A DNA stretch of 64,000 nt from assembly GCF_024808255.1 (NCBI RefSeq), contig NZ_JANTYS010000007.1, positions 248,001 to 312,000 of the forward strand, given 5' to 3'. The notes beneath the pieces were generated by a model that searched no databases, was not told the origin of the DNA, and was given only the letters and a program-made list of their open reading frames with translations. The translations under genes and the position numbers were made by a program. Below are positions 50,238 to 58,147 of this stretch, piece by piece; positions within the stretch are counted from its first letter, which is position 1; every line of letters starts with the position of its first letter. The stretch is from Mucilaginibacter dorajii (lineage in GTDB: Bacteria > Bacteroidota > Bacteroidia > Sphingobacteriales > Sphingobacteriaceae).

Positions 50238-52622
50238 ATGATCAAAAACTACATCAAAACAGCCTGGAGAAATTTGCTCCGCAGCAGGGTTTATTCGCTA
50301 ATTGCCATTTTGGGCCTGGCCATAGGGCTATCGGTAAGCATTTTACTTTTTTGGGGAGTTAATGATGAATTGGTTTATGATACGCAATTTGCCGATGCGC
50401 ACAACATCTATCGTCTGAATGCCAAAATTAAAATGGGCGATAATAACTACGATACCTGGACGAGTGCCCCTGCCCCAATCGCGGCTACGGCTTTAAATAA
50501 TTTCCCCGGGGTTGAAAAAGCGGTTCGTTACAATACCCGCCAACAGTTGGTAACCGCCGGCGAAAACCACCTGATAGAAAAAAAAGTAGCTTACACCGAG
50601 CCTTCTTTCTTCGACATTTTTCACATCCAATTTATTAAAGGAAACGCCGCAACAGCCCTTGCCGAGTTAAACAACATGGTGCTTAGCAATGCTACCGCCG
50701 TCAAATACTTTGGTTCGGCAGATAAGGCGATGGGTAAAACCATGCTCCTGGGCGAAAAACAGGAACCCTTTGTGGTGTCGGCCGTTATGGCCGATATGCC
50801 CGAACGGAGCAGCGTGCGCAAAGATATTTTGTTATCATTAAACGTGGTGCGCAAAAACTTTGGGGGCAACGGCAAATGGAAAACCATTGATGAGGATTGG
50901 GGCAATTTTGGATTCAGCACATTTTTTAAACTGAAGCCCAATACCAACGCACAATTACTGGCCAAACAGCTATCAGACATTCACCTCAAAAACAACGGCT
51001 TTGTAAAAAAAGGCGATGTTACCTACCTGTTTCAGCCGCTTAACCAATTGCGCCTTTACAATCCGGATCTTAGTCCGGCAGGTATCAAAGTGGTTAAGAT
51101 CTTTACATTGATAGGTATCCTTATTTTGTTGATTGCAGTTATCAACTACATTAACCTATCTACCGCCCGGGCTACCAAACGTGCTAAAGAGGTTGGTTTA
51201 AGGCGGGTGGTGGGTGCCGGCAGGCCGCAGCTGATCATGCAGTTTGTTACGGAGTTTGTGCTGATATTTTTTGCAGCGCTGGCCTTATCCTCATTTATAA
51301 TCCCTATGCTGGTACCGCTTTACCAAAGCATTAGCGGTAAAGATTACCCTATTGATTACTGGAACGGATCTACCCTGCAAATTATTGGCTGGGTTGGCCT
51401 GGGCACCATTGTAATGGCCAGTATTTACCCCGCCTGGGTGCTATCATCATTTAACCCAACCGATGTTTTAAAATCGGCCTTTAATACTTCGGCAAAGGGT
51501 GGGTGGCTGCGTAAAGGATTAGTGATACTACAGTTTACGTTTTCTATCCTGCTTGTCATTTGCACCGTGGTAGTATCCAAACAACTACATTTTATCCAAA
51601 CCAAAAACCTGGGTTATAACCGCGAAAATGTTTTTTTAGTGCAGATGAACGACAATATGGGCAAGCATCTGCAAACCGTGATCAACGATTTAAAAACCAA
51701 TAAACACATTACCAGCGTAACTTTTGCTACCGATGATGTGATGCAGATGGGTTCAAGTACCGATAATATTACCTGGCCCGGCAAATTAACTACCAATACC
51801 GAAGCACATATCAGCCCGATGGAGATAGCTGCCGATTTTACATCGGTAATGCAAATGAAGTTTGCCGATGGCGATGGCTTTACCAACGCACCGGTTGATA
51901 GCGCTTATTACCTGGTAAATGAGTCGGCAGTAAAAATGATGGGGTTGAAACACCCGGTGGGTACATTGATCAGTCTTTGGGGCAAATCGGGCCAGATCAA
52001 AGGCGTGTTAAAAGATTTCAATAATAACTCGCTTAAAACCGATATCTCACCTGCTATTTTCAGAGCCGCGAAATCGGCCGAATATGGCGGTGTATTATAT
52101 ATTAAGGCACAATCAGAATATATTAAAGACGCGGTTAGTCAAACGGAGAAGATATACCACAGCTATAACCCGGTACACCCTTTTGATTACCAGTTTATGG
52201 ACGATAATTTTGATGCCATGTACCGCAAGGATATTCAAACCGGGCAATTGTTCAAGGCCTTTGCCGGGGTTACCATATTGTTGAGTTGTTTGGGCTTGTT
52301 TGGCCTGGCTGTGTTTACCGCCGAGCGCCGTACCAAAGAAATTGGCATCCGTAAGGTATTAGGTGCAAGCGTACAAAATATATCTTTGCTCATATCCCGC
52401 GAATTTGCATGGCTTGTAATAGCCGCCAATGTGATAGCCTGGCCGATAGCCTGGTACCTTACCCATCAATGGATCCAGGAGTTTGTGTATCGCACAGAAA
52501 TTAGCTGGTGGATCTTTGCCGCGTCGGGCATTGTTTCCTTAATGCTGGCCTTAATTACCGTAAGCTCGCAAGCCATCAGGGCTGCCTTAGTTAACCCAAT
52601 TAAGAGTTTGAAGGTGGAGTAA
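50238..52622 (+). CDS. ABC transporter permease (MacB/FtsX type), copy 2
   Basis: The protein has 794 residues and the same layout as the preceding permease. An N-terminal MIKNYIKTAWRNLLRSRVYS is followed by a span, a periplasmic domain, spans at about 285-420, a second periplasmic domain and C-terminal spans. The signatures are RAKEVGLRRVVGAGRPQLI and RRTKEIGIRKVLGASVQNI. The two genes are separated by 175 bases that hold a direct repeat AACACTTAAAACTTCG (50106-50121 and about 50151-50166) and a probable separate promoter. It is convergent with the AsmA-like gene. Confidence 0.92.
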   Translation: MIKNYIKTAWRNLLRSRVYSLIAILGLAIGLSVSILLFWGVNDELVYDTQFADAHNIYRLNAKIKMGDNNYDTWTSAPAPIAATALNNFPGVEKAVRYNTRQQLVTAGENHLIEKKVAYTEPSFFDIFHIQFIKGNAATALAELNNMVLSNATAVKYFGSADKAMGKTMLLGEKQEPFVVSAVMADMPERSSVRKDILLSLNVVRKNFGGNGKWKTIDEDWGNFGFSTFFKLKPNTNAQLLAKQLSDIHLKNNGFVKKGDVTYLFQPLNQLRLYNPDLSPAGIKVVKIFTLIGILILLIAVINYINLSTARATKRAKEVGLRRVVGAGRPQLIMQFVTEFVLIFFAALALSSFIIPMLVPLYQSISGKDYPIDYWNGSTLQIIGWVGLGTIVMASIYPAWVLSSFNPTDVLKSAFNTSAKGGWLRKGLVILQFTFSILLVICTVVVSKQLHFIQTKNLGYNRENVFLVQMNDNMGKHLQTVINDLKTNKHITSVTFATDDVMQMGSSTDNITWPGKLTTNTEAHISPMEIAADFTSVMQMKFADGDGFTNAPVDSAYYLVNESAVKMMGLKHPVGTLISLWGKSGQIKGVLKDFNNNSLKTDISPAIFRAAKSAEYGGVLYIKAQSEYIKDAVSQTEKIYHSYNPVHPFDYQFMDDNFDAMYRKDIQTGQLFKAFAGVTILLSCLGLFGLAVFTAERRTKEIGIRKVLGASVQNISLLISREFAWLVIAANVIAWPIAWYLTHQWIQEFVYRTEISWWIFAASGIVSLMLALITVSSQAIRAALVNPIKSLKVE

Positions 52623-52677
52623 CCTGGGAATAAGGATTTGGGGAACAAGGAATAAAGATCTTTCGTAACTGATGAAA

Positions 52678-53028
52678 GACTTACGAAATTTTGAAAATTT
52701 CGTAAGTCTGGGTTCTACAAGTTGTCATGAATAGGCACAAAGCAATCTCATACTCTACAGGGCAGATTTGCGCAGTTCGCGATTGCTTCGTTCCTACCCA
52801 TGACGTTTTGTAAAAAATGTTTGTCATCCTGAGGAACGAAGGATCTTCTTCGCCCTGCTCATCGCAGACTTTTATAGTGAAGAAGATTCTTCGTGCCTCA
52901 GAATGACAGGGTTTAGAGGATAGTTTTTACGTCATTTCCACCTTCACAGTCCGCCGGATTTTATAACTCGCAATGACATTGATTTATCGATGACAGCCTT
53001 ACGAAGTTTTGAAAACTTCGTAAGGCTG
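52678..53028. repeat. Repeat block between convergent permease and AsmA genes
   Basis: Perfect palindromes GACTTACGAAATTTT-g-(inverse) at 52678-52708 and CAGCCTTACGAAGTTTT-g-(inverse) at 52994-53028 bound the block. Between are a 'CAAAGCAATC...GATTGCTTCGTTCC' palindrome (about 52736-52797), a GTCATCCTGAGGAACGAAGG palindrome (52823-52909), and an inverted copy of the ATTGCGAGTTATAAAATCC repeat (about 52930-52979). Each end palindrome is well placed to terminate one of the convergent genes. No gene lies here. Confidence 0.8.
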
Positions 53029-53033
53029 ATTAT

Positions 53034-56000
53034 TTACTCCCCTTCTGGCGTCTCTTTCAGCTCATCTTCTTTTTTCCCTTTACCCAGGTGAATAATTGGT
53101 TTATCCTGCGTGCCGGTAATGGTCATAGGTATACCGAAGATGCCCAGCGGGGGCAAGCCCAGGCGAAACTGCATATTCAGTTTGCCATCAAAACTTACCT
53201 GCCCTTCAAACCTTGGGCGAAAGCCGGCCATGCGCATTTTGGTGCGTTGTATGGTGATGATGTTATTGGCAATGGTGGTCTTTATATCTACTTTGCTTAC
53301 ATCGTTTTTGCCGCCTAAGCTATCCCTGCCGGTGGTTTTGCCAACGGCACTAAACAGTTTAAAGCCTTTTACTTTTACCTTTTTTACCGATAGCACGCCT
53401 CCACCTTTTAGCGATGGGTAAATGGGTTTCATATCGCCGTTAAGCTTACCGCTTAACTGATAATTTAATGAAACAATACCCTGCACATTGGCTGCTGACG
53501 TAGCCATATCATGAAACAATTTTACCTCGCGGTAAGCCCGGTTAATGTCGAACTCTTTGGCGTCAATGTGGTAATCAAAATACGCCTTTTGCGGGCTCAC
53601 ACTGCCATAGGTAGCATCCATTACTACCGGTGCCCCTATCAGCGTAAAACCCGTTTGTTTCAAAACAATTTGCCCTTTGCTGATGCTCATTTGCCCCTTG
53701 GCATCGTTAATATCCAATCCGTTATATTTTACCTTTTTAACGTTGGCAGTAAAGTTAAGGTCCAGGTTAGATGGCACCAGGATAACACCCGATTTGGCTG
53801 CTTTCGGGGTTGATGGCCCGGCTGCAAAGGCCATAAAATCGTCGGCAATGATCAAACCGCTGCTCAGGTTAAACTCCCCCTTCAGGGGCGAATTTGGTTT
53901 AACCGCATAGTCTATTACGTTTGATAAAGCCCCATCAAGCACAATTACCGATTTACCGTAGTTGGCGGTAAATTTATCAAACTTCATTTTATCCTGGTTA
54001 AAGCTAAACAGGCCGGTTTTGATCAGGAATGGCTTGGGGAACAGATCAGATGTTAATGTGATATCTTTCACCTTCATAGTACCAGAGTTGGCCAATTGGT
54101 CATACCTGCCCGCAGTAGCATCGCTTTGTTTACCTTTTAAGGATAGATTGGTAACTATGGTTCCTTTAACATTGTAGCCCTTCATGGCAAAAACCTGGTA
54201 AATTTTGCCAATATCCAGTGATCCGTGCGATTTGATGCTATAATCAAGGTTATCAAAGTTCTTAAGATTGGCTTTCAGCATAAAAGGCTGGCCTTCAAAG
54301 GTGAACGACACGGGTTTAATATTCACCTTCAATCCTTTTAACGAACCTGTATTATTGCTGATGGCGGTACTCACCTCAATATTTTGAACCGGGTGCGGGT
54401 AGTATTTGGTTTGGATGTAGCCACCATGCAAATCTATCTGCGCATTGGTAACCGGGAAGATCCTGCCGGCCGGGATGTACCGGCCCTTGGTTTGCACATC
54501 GGCGTCCAGGTTGCCCCTTAGGTCGATACTATCAACCGGGTATATCTTTTTAATATCGGCCAGATCGAATTTGGCTTTCAGATCAGCATCAATGAGCGCA
54601 CCGGCCGTGTTGCTCATTTTTAAATAACCTTTAATATAGTTGTTTAAGGCATTAATATTCAAATTGCTTAAAGCCATGGTAACGTGGGCAGGGTTACTAT
54701 CCGGACTGCCGGCATTTAAATCGAAACTGATATTTTTCATGGCCTCGGGCAGTTTGACGTATTTGATATACCCGTTCCGGAAAGATGAGTTAAATTTAAA
54801 CTTAGGGATGCTGGTAATCACCGTATCAATATGATGGCGGATGCCGGTTTTCCTGATCCCCTTAGCATATTTACCTTCGGCAACCAGGTGCAATGAATAT
54901 CTGCCTTTTACATCAAACGCTTTTACGCCAAAAGCACGGTTCCATTTTTCGAGGTCAATCTCGGTATTAATCTTGGCAAATACCTGGGGCGATTTAATGC
55001 CCTTTACCTTGATCACCGAACCAAAATAATCCTTACCAATATTGAAGTAAACCGAATCGATATTCAGATCGAGGTTATCAGGATTACAGCCGGGTAATTT
55101 AGCCTCCATATTCAGGAACAGGTTTTTAACCGGCTCGGGCGTTTTTTTATTGGCGATATAACCATCGCGAATCTTCATGCTAAAATCCAGATCGGGCATT
55201 TGTTTGGTTGCAGCTATGTATTTGCCAATAAGCGACATGGTGATTTTGCCCGTTCCGTTTATTTCGGTGTCATCAGTCCATTTGGCATATTCGGCAGGCA
55301 GGGCAGTAAAAATATCACTCAGGTCGTGCTGATCGCTCCTGATCCTGAAATCCATACTGTACCCATCTTTCAAAAACTCAAACTTGCCTTTAAACTCAAC
55401 CGGCAGCTCATTGATCATGAGGTTGTTTTTTTGAAAAATGAAAGCAAACGATTTGGTGTTGATGCTGGTTACCAGATCGGCGTTTACTTTTTTATGGTAG
55501 ATGTAGGGTTGATTGCCATAGCTAAAATCGACAGAACCAATTTCGGTATGGGTATATAAATCGAAAACATCTTTGCTTAAATCGCCGCTCCCCTTGTAGT
55601 TAAAATCGCGGGCATCAACCAATAACGGCATCGATTTATCACTATACACCAGGTGGCTTTTTTCAATCAATATCTGTTCGATACCTAAGGAAGCACTGGC
55701 TGTATCTGCCGTCTGCGCAGATTGGGCATTTTTAGCTTTGTAAACGTTATAGTTGGCATGCCCGGCGCTATCAACCTCAATATTGATGGTGGCCTTGCTC
55801 AGGTAAATGCGGTTGATGTTAATTTTACTTTTAAACACCGACGAAAGATCAATTGCCAATGAAACTTCTTTAGCCGCTACCAATGTATCATTCTGAAAAG
55901 GTGCGCTGCCATTTAGCGAAAAATCATTCAGTGTGAGTGTTAATGCCGGGAATTTTTTGAAGAATGACAACCTTGTTCCCGAAAAATTGAGTTTGCCATT

Positions 56001-56150
56001 GATACTGCCGCCGGCCCATTGCTTTATTTTATTGGTGATGGTTTGCGGAAACAGGTATGGCAGTAAAAACATTAACGCTAACAAGCCAACAAGGGTGATG
56101 CCTGTAATTTTAAGCGTTTTGAAAACGACTTTTTTTATTTGGATGGGCAT
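53034..56150 (-). CDS. AsmA-family envelope protein
   Basis: The protein has 1038 residues. One N-terminal span (TLKITGITLVGLLALMFLLPYLF) anchors a very long, repetitive beta-rich periplasmic region of AsmA type. Recurring segments like GKLNFSGTRLSFFKKFPALTL and INIDSVYF recall the lipid-channel proteins of the bridge/VPS13-like class. The C-terminal half contains the AsmA-like C-terminal region (LPPLGIFGIPMTITGTQDKP). It probably moves phospholipids between membranes or organises the envelope; the direct function is unproven. The gene stands alone on the minus strand. Confidence 0.88.
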   Translation of the reverse strand: MPIQIKKVVFKTLKITGITLVGLLALMFLLPYLFPQTITNKIKQWAGGSINGKLNFSGTRLSFFKKFPALTLTLNDFSLNGSAPFQNDTLVAAKEVSLAIDLSSVFKSKININRIYLSKATINIEVDSAGHANYNVYKAKNAQSAQTADTASASLGIEQILIEKSHLVYSDKSMPLLVDARDFNYKGSGDLSKDVFDLYTHTEIGSVDFSYGNQPYIYHKKVNADLVTSINTKSFAFIFQKNNLMINELPVEFKGKFEFLKDGYSMDFRIRSDQHDLSDIFTALPAEYAKWTDDTEINGTGKITMSLIGKYIAATKQMPDLDFSMKIRDGYIANKKTPEPVKNLFLNMEAKLPGCNPDNLDLNIDSVYFNIGKDYFGSVIKVKGIKSPQVFAKINTEIDLEKWNRAFGVKAFDVKGRYSLHLVAEGKYAKGIRKTGIRHHIDTVITSIPKFKFNSSFRNGYIKYVKLPEAMKNISFDLNAGSPDSNPAHVTMALSNLNINALNNYIKGYLKMSNTAGALIDADLKAKFDLADIKKIYPVDSIDLRGNLDADVQTKGRYIPAGRIFPVTNAQIDLHGGYIQTKYYPHPVQNIEVSTAISNNTGSLKGLKVNIKPVSFTFEGQPFMLKANLKNFDNLDYSIKSHGSLDIGKIYQVFAMKGYNVKGTIVTNLSLKGKQSDATAGRYDQLANSGTMKVKDITLTSDLFPKPFLIKTGLFSFNQDKMKFDKFTANYGKSVIVLDGALSNVIDYAVKPNSPLKGEFNLSSGLIIADDFMAFAAGPSTPKAAKSGVILVPSNLDLNFTANVKKVKYNGLDINDAKGQMSISKGQIVLKQTGFTLIGAPVVMDATYGSVSPQKAYFDYHIDAKEFDINRAYREVKLFHDMATSAANVQGIVSLNYQLSGKLNGDMKPIYPSLKGGGVLSVKKVKVKGFKLFSAVGKTTGRDSLGGKNDVSKVDIKTTIANNIITIQRTKMRMAGFRPRFEGQVSFDGKLNMQFRLGLPPLGIFGIPMTITGTQDKPIIHLGKGKKEDELKETPEGE

Positions 56151-56293
56151 AAGCAGAGTTCTTCAGGTGGCATAAAGATAAGCCTAAAACCACAGCCCAC
56201 AACGGATTTTAACATTATTACAAACCAAACAACAGCTTATTAACCCAAGCTTAAAAAATTAAATTACTTTGATTAAAATAAAAAGAATTGAGG

Positions 56294-57154
56294 CTATTTA
56301 TCTTTCAAATAGTCGGCAATTACAGCATAACCCTGCCGGGTTTCCTCGTCAGGGCTTTCGTCATTTTGCATGTATTGGGCCCAACCCAGGGGTGTGCCAC
56401 CGTATACTTTATCGGGCACATCAAGCCTTGCGCCTGCCTCTACCAACAACTTTACAGCTGCTAACGAGCCCGAGGAAACCGCCTGGTGCAAGGGCGTAGC
56501 ATGACTATGGAACCCCTCCTTATTTTCGGGGTATCCGTTTACCGGCGCGCCGATGCTTAATAAATAGGCTATGATATCCGGCTTGCCATAAAATGCGGCG
56601 GTGGTAAGCGCTACCAGTAATTCATGTTTGCCGGCGGTGGCAGTCATCATTTTAACATCCTCCATCAAATCTAAACCAACTGCTGCCGCCAGGGTAAGCT
56701 TGCCACCGCGTTTAATCAAATGAGCGGCAGCTTCCACATTGCCATGGGCCAATGCGCCCAGGCCGCCAGCCGGTGTAGCGCCGGCGCCAATAAGTGCATC
56801 CATCATGGCTATTTGTACACCACACTCTTTGGGGATGCGGCCGGTGGCCACCAGGCCAAGGGCATAATCTATTTGATATTGCGCGGTATCCGCCGCCTCG
56901 TTTTTCACAAACAGGATGAGCAATTGCGTTATATCAATAATGTTGGCAGCCAGTTTTTCAACGCGGATAGGATTATCAGCTACAAACCAAATCAGGTAAG
57001 GGTTTTGGAAATATCCAGGCTCTGGGTAATCCAGCCTTTCGCGCACCAGGCGTTTGTTATGGGTTAGCAATTCTTCCAGCAAAACAATATCCCCGCTGTC
57101 AATAGCTTCAACAGCTTGCAAAAATAAGGGATCGGTGATATCGGTGTTATTCAT
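56294..57154 (-). CDS. Ankyrin-repeat protein
   Basis: With the start at 57154 the product has 286 residues; the in-frame extension to 57235 runs through a repeat and is not used. It begins MNNTDITDPLFLQAVEAIDSGD, followed by about five ankyrin-like units. Examples are NPYLIWFVADNPIRVEKLAANI, ALAHGNVEAAAHLIKRGGKLTLAAAVGLDL, AAFYGKPDIIAYLLSIGAPVNGYP and HATPLHQAVSSGSLAAVKLLVEAGARLD. It is cytoplasmic, with no signal. Ankyrin proteins mediate protein interaction; the partner is unknown. Both its neighbours are transcribed independently. Confidence 0.88.
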   Translation of the reverse strand: MNNTDITDPLFLQAVEAIDSGDIVLLEELLTHNKRLVRERLDYPEPGYFQNPYLIWFVADNPIRVEKLAANIIDITQLLILFVKNEAADTAQYQIDYALGLVATGRIPKECGVQIAMMDALIGAGATPAGGLGALAHGNVEAAAHLIKRGGKLTLAAAVGLDLMEDVKMMTATAGKHELLVALTTAAFYGKPDIIAYLLSIGAPVNGYPENKEGFHSHATPLHQAVSSGSLAAVKLLVEAGARLDVPDKVYGGTPLGWAQYMQNDESPDEETRQGYAVIADYLKDK

Positions 57155-57200
57155 TCGGCAGTGTAAATTTAAACATGGAATCGTTAATTTTCTTATTGTA

Positions 57201-57220
57201 GAGACGCATATTTGCGTCTC
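57201..57220. repeat. GAGACGCA/TGCGTCTC hairpin repeat
   Basis: GAGACGCATATTTGCGTCTC is a perfect 8-pair inverted repeat with a four-base centre, preceded by TTGTA. It is a very common interspersed unit in Bacteroidota and cyanobacteria. It lies in the promoter region between the divergent ankyrin and secreted-protein genes. Confidence 0.75.
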
Positions 57221-57376
57221 CCACATGCAAATCAAGCATGCTGGTTAATCCTGCAAATTCGCTCTGTAAATCCTGAATGTCCTGCGGGAGACTACATTAA
57301 AAATCCCGGTTTTTAGATTAAAGATACATATGTATCTTTAAATCCGGCGACATCAACGCTATTTGAACTCAAAACC

Positions 57377-58138
57377 ATGAAAAATATCTTCTGCATCGTC
57401 CTCTTTTTATTTGTAATCACTGGTGCCCGAGCTGATGACAAGCCGGCTATGATCAAAAGGTATCGCTACATTATCAAACTGATTCAGGCAGATAAGGCAG
57501 AAGAGTTATCAAAGCTGGTGGCCTATCCGCTTAAAAGAGAAAATCCTTTAAAAGATATTGCCAATGCTAAAGAGTTTATAGCCTATTACCCTGTTATGTT
57601 TGATGCGGCATTCAAGAAAAAACTGTCTGGGTTTCGGGGTAGTGCTGTAATGGAACAGCATGGTAACTTTGGCCTGGTTGGCGAGGAGTTTAGCGGGGAG
57701 ATGTGGCTGAATGAAAAAGGGCTGATAATGTCTGTCAATTACATTTCAAAGCGCGAACAGGATTTAAAAGACCAGCTGACCAAATCAATCCAAAGCAAAA
57801 TGCACCCTTCAATAAACCATTGGGATCAAAACGTATTGGTACTACAATCGCCCAAATTATTGATCAGGATTGACAGGACGATCGGCAATAATATCCGTTA
57901 CGCATCATGGAGTAAAGGCCGGCCCACATCTGAAAAACCCGACCTTGTGCTCAACAACGGACTTGAAGAAGCACAAGGTACCATGGGCGGCTGGACCTAC
58001 ACCTTCAAAAGCGGCGACTGGACCTATGTTATAGATGATGTTGAAATGTGCGAGAAAGATGATCAATGCGGCTACTTCCTCAACCTTTCATTTAAAGGAC
58101 AGGATAAATCGTCGACTAAATTAAAGTCCATTAAATAA
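57377..58138 (+). CDS. Hypothetical secreted protein
   Basis: The protein has 253 residues with a signal peptide (residues 1-19, ending TGARA). The mature part is mixed alpha/beta. The first ~110 residues (SKLVAYPLKRENPLKDIANA; EFIAYYPVMFDAAFKKKLS; WLNEKGLIMSVNYIS) look like an NTF2-like/DUF-type region. The C-terminal half has TWTYTFKSGDW-like strands and the pair CEKDDQCG. I do not recognise the family. It is convergent with the TonB receptor gene (9-base gap). Confidence 0.65.
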   Translation: MKNIFCIVLFLFVITGARADDKPAMIKRYRYIIKLIQADKAEELSKLVAYPLKRENPLKDIANAKEFIAYYPVMFDAAFKKKLSGFRGSAVMEQHGNFGLVGEEFSGEMWLNEKGLIMSVNYISKREQDLKDQLTKSIQSKMHPSINHWDQNVLVLQSPKLLIRIDRTIGNNIRYASWSKGRPTSEKPDLVLNNGLEEAQGTMGGWTYTFKSGDWTYVIDDVEMCEKDDQCGYFLNLSFKGQDKSSTKLKSIK

Positions 58139-58147
58139 GCCAGCTTA

